From Methylobacterium bullatum (GTDB taxonomy: Bacteria > Pseudomonadota > Alphaproteobacteria > Rhizobiales > Beijerinckiaceae), in NCBI GenBank assembly GCA_902712845.1, contig LR743504.1, positions 1 to 64,000 on the forward strand: a stretch of 64,000 nt of DNA. The letters are read 5' to 3'. The position numbers and the translations under genes are program-made. Shown here piece after piece: positions 26,139-33,220 of this stretch. Under the pieces are notes generated by a model, which saw only the letters and a program-made list of their open reading frames with translations, was not told the DNA's origin and did no database searches. Position 1 is the first letter of the stretch. The number at the start of each line of letters is the position of its first letter.

Positions 26139-27356
26139 ATGGCAGGTCCCGAAGACGAGGTCGAAGAGGACGATTGGGCAGCCGCCCTGATCGCGCAGAA
26201 CGCCGAAGGCGGCGAGACCTCGCTGGCCGACGAGTGGGGCGCGGCCCTGGCCGAGCAGGGCACGAGCACGCATGCGAGCGACGTCGCCGCCGAATGGGCG
26301 ACGATGATCGAGGACGGGGAGACCGACAATCTCCCCGAACTCGCCGGCAACGACCGCATCCTGAACCAGGACGAGATCGACGGCGTCCTCGGCTTCTCAT
26401 TGCGCGAATTGTCGGCCTCGGGCGCCGGCGGCGTCCGCGCCATCGTGGATTCGGGCGTCGTCCAGTACGAACGCCTGCCGATGCTGGAAATCGTCTTCGA
26501 CCGGATGATCCGGTTGTTGTCGACCAGCCTGCGCAACTTCTTCCAGGACAACGTCGAGGTCACCCTCGACAACATCACCTCGGTCCGCTTCGGCGATTAT
26601 CTCAACGCCATTCCGCTGCCGACCCTGCTCGGGGTGTTCCGGGCCGATGCCTGGGAGAATTCCGGCCTCGTCACGGTGGAATCGAACCTCGCCTACTCGA
26701 CCCTCGACCTGCTGCTGGGCGGAAAGCGCGGCGGCTCGGCGACCCGCCTCGACGGGCGTCCGTTCACCACCATCGAGATGCAGCTGGTGCGGCGTCTCGT
26801 GGAGATCATCCTCAGCGATCTCGAACTCTCGTTCCAGCCCCTCTCCCCGGTGCGCTTCGGCATCGACCGGATCGAGACCAACCCGCGCTTCGCCACGATC
26901 ACCCGGCCGGCCAACGCCGCCATCCTGATCACCCTGAAGCTCGACATGGACGGCCGCGGCGGCCAGCTCCAAATCCTGTTCCCCTACGCTACGATCGAGC
27001 CGATCCGCGAACTGCTCATGCAGAGCTTCATGGGTGAGAAGCTCGGCCGCGACCACACCTGGGAAAGCCACCTCGCCACCGAGATCTGGCAGGCCGACGC
27101 CACCATGGAGGCGGTCCTCCACGAGATGATGCTGCCCCTGAAGAAGGTGCTGTCCCTGAAGGTCGGTGACACGCTGATGTTCGACACCAAGCCCACCGAC
27201 CTCGTCAACGTCCGCTGCGGCGACTGGGCCCTGACGCAGGGCCGCATCGGCCGGGTGGACGACCACATCTCGGTTCAGCTCACGCGGCCGCTCCGGCGCT
27301 CGCGCACCACGTTCCAGGCCTTCGAGGCCTCCATGAACAACCGCAACGACGGGTGA
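26139..27356 (+). CDS. fliM: Flagellar motor switch protein FliM
   Basis: FliM is part of the C ring and binds phospho-CheY to switch rotation. The 405 residues include an acidic N-terminal extension of about 65 residues, then LNQDEIDGVLGF, and the middle domain (RLPMLEIVFDRMIRLLSTSL, then LNAIPLPTLLGVFRA). The C-terminal SpoA-type domain contains LSLKVGDTLMFDT. The extension before the DEIDGVLGF block is longer than in enteric FliM. It lies in fliL-fliM-DUF6468-motE. Confidence 0.96.
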   Translation: MAGPEDEVEEDDWAAALIAQNAEGGETSLADEWGAALAEQGTSTHASDVAAEWATMIEDGETDNLPELAGNDRILNQDEIDGVLGFSLRELSASGAGGVRAIVDSGVVQYERLPMLEIVFDRMIRLLSTSLRNFFQDNVEVTLDNITSVRFGDYLNAIPLPTLLGVFRADAWENSGLVTVESNLAYSTLDLLLGGKRGGSATRLDGRPFTTIEMQLVRRLVEIILSDLELSFQPLSPVRFGIDRIETNPRFATITRPANAAILITLKLDMDGRGGQLQILFPYATIEPIRELLMQSFMGEKLGRDHTWESHLATEIWQADATMEAVLHEMMLPLKKVLSLKVGDTLMFDTKPTDLVNVRCGDWALTQGRIGRVDDHISVQLTRPLRRSRTTFQAFEASMNNRNDG

Positions 27357-27363
27357 CCCGCGC

Positions 27364-27885
27364 ATGAGCCTCCTCGTCACCCTCGCCGCCGACGTCCTCG
27401 TCGCCATCCTCCTCGTGGCCAGCATCGTCTCGTCGGTGCGCCTCAGCCGGCGCATCACCCGGATGAAGGCCGACGAGGCGGCCCTGCGCCAGACCATCGG
27501 CGATCTCGTGGTGGCGAGCTCCACCGCCGAGCGGGCGATCATCGGCCTGCGCGCCACCCTCGACGAGTGCGACCGGACGCTGGCCGACCGCCTCGGCACG
27601 GCGGAACGCTACGCCGCGGACCTCTCCGCCCACGTCCAGGCCGGCGAGACCGTGATCGCCCGCATCTCCGCCATCGTCTCCCACTCGCAGCCCTCGCGGG
27701 TGGCCGTGGTGCCCCCCGTCGAGATCCGCCCCTCCGAGATCCGCGCCGCGCCGGTCGAGGGCGGTGACGCGCCAAAGGCCGCGCCGTCGAGCCCCAACGG
27801 TGCGCGCCGGCGCCGCCGTGCCGCCGCTGCCCTCGCCATGTCCGCCGAGCGGGCGCTCGGCCGCCTGCGCAGCCGCGCCGCATGA
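27364..27885 (+). CDS. DUF6468 flagellar-cluster membrane protein
   Basis: The 173-residue protein has one N-terminal transmembrane helix (about 5-27) followed by a helical region (RRITRMKADEAALRQTIGDL, then ATLDECDRTLADRL) and a disordered Ala/Arg-rich C-terminus. Size, start and place between fliM and motE match DUF6468 proteins of alphaproteobacterial flagellar clusters. Role unknown; a basal-body or stator accessory function is inferred from position. It starts 7 bases after fliM. Confidence 0.8.
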   Translation: MSLLVTLAADVLVAILLVASIVSSVRLSRRITRMKADEAALRQTIGDLVVASSTAERAIIGLRATLDECDRTLADRLGTAERYAADLSAHVQAGETVIARISAIVSHSQPSRVAVVPPVEIRPSEIRAAPVEGGDAPKAAPSSPNGARRRRRAAAALAMSAERALGRLRSRAA

Positions 27886-27915
27886 CGACGCCCCGCTCCC
27901 TCGTCCGCGCGCGGG

Positions 27916-28731
27916 ATGACCCGCCTGGGAAAGCTCCGCACCGGCCGGCCCGGCGCCGCGCAGGCGCGTCCCTACAAGCTGCGGCTCATCGATGCGGTGA
28001 CGCTGGCGGCCGTCGGCCTCCTCGTGCTCAAGCTCGGCGCCATCGCCGTCGACGATCTGGGGCCGAGCCCGGCCTCGGCCGAAGCGCAGCTGCCGGATTT
28101 CGCGCGGGTCCTCGCCAAGGCCCGGACCAATTACGAACTGCCGGACCCGCAGACCACCGGATCCGTAACGCCCAAGGAACCGGAAAAGCCCGCCGCCGAA
28201 CCGGAGCCGCCCACTCCGCGCGCCCCGCCTCCCCCGGAACCGATGCCGGCCAGCGAGCGCGCCATCCTCGAAAAGCTCTCGGCCCGGCGCGACGCCCTCA
28301 AGCAGCGCGACGAGACCCTGAGCCTGCGCGAGCAGATGCTCGGGACCGCCGAGCGCAAGCTCGAAGAGGGCGTCAAGGATCTCAAGCGCAACGAGGACAG
28401 GCCAGACGGCGCCGCCGCGCAGCAGGCCGAGGCCGAGAGGATGGGCCTGAAGAACATCGTCACCATGTACGAGACGATGAAGCCGAAGGACGCCGCCCGC
28501 GTCTTCGATCGCCTCTCCCTCGACGTGCTGGTGCCCATCGTCCTGGCGATGAACCCGCGCAAGATGGCCGACGTGCTGGCGCTGATGCAGTCGGAGCCCG
28601 CCGAGAAGCTCACCGTGGCGCTCGCCAACCGCGCGCGCGGCCAGACGCCGACGCAGCAGCCCGTCGTCATGGGGCTCGGCCCCAACGAGCTGCCGGCCAT
28701 CGACCAGGGCGGCCAGGACAGGCGTCGCTGA
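27916..28731 (+). CDS. motE: MotE-family flagellar protein (MgtE N-domain-like)
   Basis: The 271-residue protein has a transmembrane helix (about 25-45), a long Pro-rich periplasmic linker (about 85-115), a coiled coil (about 115-160) and a C-terminal MgtE-intracellular-N-like helical domain (ERMGLKNIVTMYETMKPKDA, then AMNPRKMADVLALMQSEPAE). In Sinorhizobium MotE is the periplasmic chaperone of the stator partner MotC. No motC is seen in this window. The start is ATG at 27916. Confidence 0.82.
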   Translation: MTRLGKLRTGRPGAAQARPYKLRLIDAVTLAAVGLLVLKLGAIAVDDLGPSPASAEAQLPDFARVLAKARTNYELPDPQTTGSVTPKEPEKPAAEPEPPTPRAPPPPEPMPASERAILEKLSARRDALKQRDETLSLREQMLGTAERKLEEGVKDLKRNEDRPDGAAAQQAEAERMGLKNIVTMYETMKPKDAARVFDRLSLDVLVPIVLAMNPRKMADVLALMQSEPAEKLTVALANRARGQTPTQQPVVMGLGPNELPAIDQGGQDRRR

Positions 28732-28852
28732 TCCGGGCAAATTCGGCAATGACGAACGGGTCGGATTGCCGGTGGGCGACGAATCGCGATTCCGGCGGGT
28801 CCATTGCGCTCGCGGGCCGGGAGGGCTAGGCGGCAGGTCAGATTTCGTTCGA

Positions 28853-29533
28853 ATGCCGGATGCCCGCTCGATGCGTTGGAGACATGTTTTGCCCGTGGTC
28901 GGCGTGATGTCGTTCGCCGCCGCGATCACCGCCTGGAACGGCGCTTCGGCGCAGGAGGCCGCACCGGAGCAGGACGCACCGGCCGCCTCCGACGCGCCGG
29001 CGAAGCCCAAACCCAAGCCGAAGCCGAAGCCCGCGCCGAAAGCCCCCGCCGCTGCGCCCGCCGCCGCCCCGGCCAAGGCCGTCTGGCCGGAAGGCGCCAG
29101 TGCGCTGAGCGAGAGCTATGGCGACTGGAGCATCAATTGCTCCCGCGAGAACCAGGTCTCGATCTGCTCGGTGGTGCAGGCCCAGGGCTCGAAGCGCGAG
29201 AACCGCCGCGAATTCGCCATCGAGCTGAAGCCGCCCGCGAACGACCGCACGGACGGTCTGATCCTGATGCCGTTCGGGTTCCAGATCGAGGCGGGATTGA
29301 GCTTCAAGATCGACGACGCAGTTCTCGGCAAGGGCGCGCCCTATTACACTTGCAGTTCGGAAGGCTGCCTCGTTCCGGTGAGCCTGCCGACCCTGGCCAC
29401 CGACACGATGAAGACCGCCAAGAACCTGCTCATTCTCGCCCCGAAGCAGGACGCCACCGAACCCACAACGATCACCGTGCCGCTCAACGGTTTCGGTGCC
29501 GCCCTCGCGAGGGCCAGCGCACTCTCGCACTGA
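28853..29533 (+). CDS. Invasion-associated locus B (IalB) family protein
   Basis: The 226-residue exported protein has a signal peptide with a hydrophobic core ending near NGASAQ, a Lys-Pro repeat linker (KPKPKPKPKPAPK) and an IalB-type domain starting SESYGDWSINCSRENQVSIC. Conserved cysteines appear again in YYTCSSEGCLVP. IalB homologues are periplasmic or envelope proteins of Hyphomicrobiales, first described in Bartonella; the molecular function is unclear. Two nearby ATGs (28853 and 28871) are both plausible starts. Confidence 0.87.
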   Translation: MPDARSMRWRHVLPVVGVMSFAAAITAWNGASAQEAAPEQDAPAASDAPAKPKPKPKPKPAPKAPAAAPAAAPAKAVWPEGASALSESYGDWSINCSRENQVSICSVVQAQGSKRENRREFAIELKPPANDRTDGLILMPFGFQIEAGLSFKIDDAVLGKGAPYYTCSSEGCLVPVSLPTLATDTMKTAKNLLILAPKQDATEPTTITVPLNGFGAALARASALSH

Positions 29534-29579
29534 CGGCAACAGTCGGGCGACGGGACAGACAGGTAGGAACACGCCACCC

Positions 29580-29954
29580 ATGAAGCAGATCGTGCTCGCC
29601 TCGCTCCTGATGGGAAGCCTGACGCTCCCGCTCGCCGCCCAGCCCGGGCCGGATGCGCCCCCGCCGCCGGACACCAAGGAGGAACGGCAGAAGAACAATG
29701 CCGCCAAGCTCGCCGGGCTGCTGCAGTTCGTCTCGGCCTCCTGCCCCGAATCGAAGCCGAACTACGAGACGTTCAAGACGGTGGTGCGGGGCCTCGGCAT
29801 CGAGCCGGACGCCCTCGCGGGCGGCGAGCTGATCCTGCGGGTCAAGACCTATGCCGACGTCTACGGCAAGGACGTGCCGACCAATTGCGCCAAGGCCATC
29901 GCCAATTTCGGAGAAAGCGGCACGATCATTCCGGGGCTCGTCGTCAAGCAGTGA
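29580..29954 (+). CDS. Small exported protein, unknown function
   Basis: The 124-residue product has a signal peptide (MKQIVLASLLMGSLTLPLAA), a short Pro-rich linker, and a compact domain with two cysteines (SASCPESKPNY and VPTNCAKAIANFG) that could form a disulfide in the periplasm. The gene follows the IalB-like gene by 46 bases on the same strand, and the pair may be co-transcribed. No family recognised. Confidence 0.7.
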   Translation: MKQIVLASLLMGSLTLPLAAQPGPDAPPPPDTKEERQKNNAAKLAGLLQFVSASCPESKPNYETFKTVVRGLGIEPDALAGGELILRVKTYADVYGKDVPTNCAKAIANFGESGTIIPGLVVKQ

Positions 29955-30167
29955 GACCGTTCCCTGTCGTGGCGACCCGTTGCTGGCAACACGATGTTGT
30001 CTTCACGATTAACTGTATACGTCGGTCACGGACACAGCTTTGCGGAAAGCGGCCTATCGACTTTCAACGGCGGGAAACGTCTCGCATCCCGAAGGGATTA
30101 GCGGGCGGTTAAGCAGTGTTCGGGATAATTCAGGATCGATGAACATACGCTTCTGGGAAGAAGGCAC

Positions 30168-31355
30168 ATGCCCACTATCAACGTTACCCAGGACAGCGAT
30201 TATAGTGGAAGCAACTACATCATAGTGTTTCTCCCGAATTTCTTCAACGATTTCCCGGCAGAGAACTTGGTTGTCCAATTCAACTCAGCCTTGAGCCGTT
30301 TCGAAATTCTGGACAGCGGCGGAACGCATGCCGGTCTCTACACGAACGAAGGATTCGGACCTGTAGATGCCACCCCGGGCACGGGTGGGTATTTCTACGA
30401 CTTTTCCGATCGCACCGGAGCGGTGACGATCCAGGGCGGTGATTTCGGTGATATCATCACGGGCGGGGCCGGCGTGAATACCCTATCCGGCGGGTTCGGG
30501 AACGACACCCTGAACGGAGGCGCGGCCAACGACTACCTGGAGGGTGGGGAGGGCGCCGACTTCATCTTCGGCAATGGGGGGGTCGATACGGTCGCCTACA
30601 CGGGATCCTTGGCAGGCGTGACGGTCAATCTCGATACCGGCATCAACAGCGGGGGCGACGCCGGGGGCGACGTCCTCACCGGCATCTCGCGAATCATCGG
30701 CAGCGCGCATGAGGACGTCCTCACCGGGGATGGCGCGGCCAACACGTTGATCGGGGGCAGCGTCTACGATTCCCTCTTCGGCGGGGGCGGCAACGATCGC
30801 CTCGTCGTGTCGGGGACACCCACGATCGTCGATGGGGGTACCGGCACGGACATCATGATCGTCACCGGTCCGTCCCTCTTCGCGGACCAGACCTTCGAGA
30901 ATATCGACAAGGTCTACGTGCGAAACAGCGGATCGGCCGATTTCTCACTCGTCACCAGCGCCCAGACCATCGTGTCGCAAAGCACGGCCGACAACACCGC
31001 GATCATCATCGGCTCGCAGGCCGGCGACCGAATCTATGGCGGAGGCGGAGCCGACATTCTCGTCGGCGGCGCGGGCAAGGACAAGATGTTCGCCGGCTCG
31101 GGCTCCGACGCCTTCACCTACCTGAGCGATCTTCCCGGCGGGTTCGGCCGCGACAACATCTATCGCTTCGACGCGCTCAGTGATCGCTTCAACGTGGAAG
31201 GGATCGTCGACAGCTTCGCCGAGGTGAACATCCGCTCGATCAACAAGAACCAAGATACCGAAATTACCTTCGCCACGAGCACCAACCCGGATGACAAGAT
31301 CATCCTGCACGACGTCCTGTCGTCCACCCTCACGGTGGATAACTTCCTGATCTGA
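30168..31355 (+). CDS. RTX-type calcium-binding repeat protein
   Basis: The 395-residue protein has no signal peptide and three blocks of GGxGxDxxx-like nonapeptides: about 90-145 (GGFGNDTLNGGAANDYLEGG), 170-225 (GGGGNDRLVVSG) and 280-318 (GGGGADILVGGAGKDKMFAG). The C-terminus ends in hydrophobic DVLSSTLTVDNFLI, typical of type I secretion substrates. Such proteins fold on binding calcium outside the cell. No type I ABC exporter or adaptor lies nearby. The first 80 residues are not recognised. The gene stands alone, with a 213-base upstream spacer containing TTAA motifs. Confidence 0.85.
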   Translation: MPTINVTQDSDYSGSNYIIVFLPNFFNDFPAENLVVQFNSALSRFEILDSGGTHAGLYTNEGFGPVDATPGTGGYFYDFSDRTGAVTIQGGDFGDIITGGAGVNTLSGGFGNDTLNGGAANDYLEGGEGADFIFGNGGVDTVAYTGSLAGVTVNLDTGINSGGDAGGDVLTGISRIIGSAHEDVLTGDGAANTLIGGSVYDSLFGGGGNDRLVVSGTPTIVDGGTGTDIMIVTGPSLFADQTFENIDKVYVRNSGSADFSLVTSAQTIVSQSTADNTAIIIGSQAGDRIYGGGGADILVGGAGKDKMFAGSGSDAFTYLSDLPGGFGRDNIYRFDALSDRFNVEGIVDSFAEVNIRSINKNQDTEITFATSTNPDDKIILHDVLSSTLTVDNFLI

Positions 31356-31468
31356 ACAGGATCGGTGAACATGGTCGCCGGTTTCGCGTCCCGAAACCTG
31401 TGACACGCCAAGCGCAATCGGCCCGTCACCCGATTGCGCAGCATCGGCTCTCCGACCGTCGGCAGGCG

Positions 31469-31681
31469 TCAGCGTTTCGGTGTCGCGGTGATGGACGCGT
31501 CCGGGCAGTTCGGCAGGATCGCCTTGCCGACCGTGTTGTTCGGATCGCAGGCCGGGACGGCGGGTGCGCCGCCATTCTCGGCCCGTTCGGTGCGAAGTGC
31601 CTCGAAATTCCAGACGCCGACCCAGATCACCGCGAGGATCGCGACCAGCCCCAGCAGCACCAGGGGCATCAGGCGGCGCAT
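31469..31681 (-). CDS. Small single-span membrane protein (downstream of pair)
   Basis: The 70-residue frame begins MRRLMPLVLLGLVAILAVIW, a transmembrane helix, followed by a polar region with two cysteines (ACDPNNTVGKAILPNC). Its ATG overlaps the stop of the next upstream minus-strand frame by ATGA, suggesting a translationally coupled pair of tiny membrane proteins. No family recognised; exported and possibly disulfide-bonded. Confidence 0.55.
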   Translation of the reverse strand: MRRLMPLVLLGLVAILAVIWVGVWNFEALRTERAENGGAPAVPACDPNNTVGKAILPNCPDASITATPKR

Positions 31682-31806
31682 CAGCGCGGCGCCGTCTGCT
31701 GGACGGGCGCGGTATGGGCCGTGTCGCCGTTGCGGACGAAGGCGTACAGGATCCCGACCGCGAGGATCGCGACGACGGCGATGAGGACGGGGAAGTAACG
31801 GTGCAT
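31681..31806 (-). CDS. 41-residue membrane protein (upstream of pair)
   Basis: A very short frame, beginning MHRYFPVLIAVVAILAVGIL and ending APVQQTAPR, has one transmembrane helix. It overlaps the following 70-residue membrane protein gene by four bases, which supports both being real. Function unknown. Confidence 0.5.
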   Translation of the reverse strand: MHRYFPVLIAVVAILAVGILYAFVRNGDTAHTAPVQQTAPR

Positions 31807-31871
31807 GGGTCTTCCTGGTTGAGGGTAGCGCTATAACGACGGACACCGTGAAAACGGTTCAGCCCGGCGGA

Positions 31872-32315
31872 CTAGAAAGTTGCCACGAGGGCGACGCCTG
31901 CAATCATCAGCACACCGCCTCCGATCCGCCACAGGGTCGCCGGGTGGCGTTCGAAGCCGATCCAGCCGAAATGATCGAGCAGGATCGAGGTGATGACGCC
32001 CGCCGTCACCAGCATTCCGAGGAACGGGGCTGCCCCGATCTGGCGGGCCACCATGAGCTGCGCCACGACGATGCCGCCCCCGAGCACACCGCCGAACCAG
32101 GCCCACCACGGCACGTTCAGGGCCTGGGCGGCGGACGGCAGGGTCAGCCTGCCCGAGACGAGGCCAACGACGGTGATGCAGGTGGCCGTCCCCGCCGCGA
32201 CGACGAGGCCGGCGCTCAGGGATCCGCCGAGGCTCTTGGCGAGAGCACCGTTCTGTCCCGCCTGCACGGCGTTGGCGATGCCCGCGAGAAGAACGGCGCC
32301 GTACAGATACCACAT
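31872..32315 (-). CDS. DMT-superfamily transporter, YdcZ (DUF606) type
   Basis: The 147-residue protein has about five transmembrane helices and begins MWYLYGAVLLAGIANAVQAG. It includes QNGALAKSLGG, ALNVPWWAWFGGVLGGGIVV and LLDHFGWIGFERHPATLWRI, features of the half-size YdcZ/DUF606 family in the drug/metabolite transporter superfamily, which probably acts as a dimer. Substrate unknown. The ATG at 32315 is used rather than 32360 because the membrane start is conserved. Confidence 0.85.
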   Translation of the reverse strand: MWYLYGAVLLAGIANAVQAGQNGALAKSLGGSLSAGLVVAAGTATCITVVGLVSGRLTLPSAAQALNVPWWAWFGGVLGGGIVVAQLMVARQIGAAPFLGMLVTAGVITSILLDHFGWIGFERHPATLWRIGGGVLMIAGVALVATF

Positions 32316-32577
32316 GGGTTTCCGGCTCCGTCGATGAACTCCTTCATGTAGGGCGGCCACGGCCGGGGGTGGTGCGACATCTGCGGCCTGCCCGTTTCGG
32401 GGATGATTCGGCCGTGGTCGGGCGTCTATCCCATACCCTCCGCCCCGAGGGGGATTGTCTGACTTCGCCCCGTCCGGTTCGCGCCGGGCGGGGTCTTTAC
32501 CGTCGCGGTCTTCGTTCTCCCGTCATGGATATTCCGGGTCGTTCTGGCGTTGGTTCGCCGGATCGACAGGAGAATTC

Positions 32578-32826
32578 ATGAAGACCTTGGCCCTCACTTT
32601 TTGCGCGCTCGCCGTCTCGTCGTTCGCCCTTGCGCAGATGACGACCTCCGCCGATGCGCGGTCGCGCCATTCCAAGCGCGGGTTCGGAACGCATAGCCTC
32701 TCGAACAACACCGGTGGCCGTCGCGGGCGGGACAGTTCCGCGGCGGGCGGCAATTCCAGCCAGCCCTCACGCCGGTCCGGGGCCGGAAGCGCCGGTGGAG
32801 GCAGCGGCGGAACCGGCGGGATGTAG
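32578..32826 (+). CDS. Small exported Gly/Ser-rich protein
   Basis: The 82-residue protein has a signal peptide (about 1-26, MKTLALTFCALAVSSFALAQ), then a low-complexity basic and Gly/Ser/Asn-rich tail ending in GGSGGTGGM. The ATG at 32578 follows AGGAGA. It is likely a secreted or periplasmic disordered peptide; function unknown. The 394-base spacer downstream holds a small-RNA candidate. Confidence 0.6.
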   Translation: MKTLALTFCALAVSSFALAQMTTSADARSRHSKRGFGTHSLSNNTGGRRGRDSSAAGGNSSQPSRRSGAGSAGGGSGGTGGM

Positions 32827-32959
32827 TCCGGAGCCGCCTCCTCGTTCGCCGCCCGGCATTGGACGAGCCGGCCTCCACCCGGCCCGCGACATCGACGCAC
32901 GAGCCGCCTCGGCAGTGGACATGTCCGTTTCCCGATGTGGCAAATGTGGGATGTCACAT

Positions 32960-33039
32960 GGTAAGGTAGAAGACTTCCTCCCAAGGAAGATCCTTCTGAA
33001 CACCTCCCCGCCCGGCACGAGCCGGCGCGGGGCTTTTTT
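32960..33039 (+). ncRNA. Candidate trans-acting small RNA with own terminator
   Basis: A hairpin (32969-32996) with outer stem GAAG/CTTC and inner stem CTTCC/GGAAG exposes a TCCCAA loop. An unpaired CACCTCCCC segment follows, then a strong rho-independent terminator (33006-33039). Pyrimidine-rich CUCCC loops that can pair with Shine-Dalgarno sequences are typical of alphaproteobacterial small RNAs such as the alpha-r15/AbcR family. Family membership is a guess from layout. The 5' end is not defined; no clear promoter was found. Confidence 0.5.
33006..33039 (+). terminator. Strong rho-independent terminator in intergenic spacer
   Basis: The stem CCCCGC-CCGGC (33006-33016) pairs with GCCGG-C-GCGGGG (33021-33032) around an ACGA loop with a single bulged C. 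It is followed by c and six T (33034-33039). It lies about 180 bases from the nearest upstream stop codon, so it more likely ends a short RNA than a protein gene. Confidence 0.85.
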
Positions 33040-33220
33040 GTTCGGGCACTGGCGGACGGCCATCTTTTCGGGGGATCTCGGGGGCGCGCAGTTTCGAGAC
33101 ATCGCGCCAAGCGGGCGTTAGGCGGGCGTTAGCCTCGAAGGTGGAGACTCACCGGCGGTGTAACGTGTGGCGGGAATCGGTTTCGGATTCTCCGCGCAAT
33201 CCGGTGTGGCGTGAGCTTCG

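Larger units (their letters stand above)
32827..33220. other. Spacer with small-RNA candidate
   Basis: The 394-base region between the small exported protein and the TPR gene contains the hairpin-terminator unit described separately and nothing else I recognise. A short frame starting near 32920 (MSVSRCGKCGMSHG) overlaps it but runs through the terminator and is probably not translated. Confidence 0.55.

Noticed and set aside
32920..33060. Small frame MSVSRCGKCGMSHG with a CxxC motif
   Set aside because: It runs straight through a strong terminator and overlaps the small-RNA hairpin; translation is unlikely.
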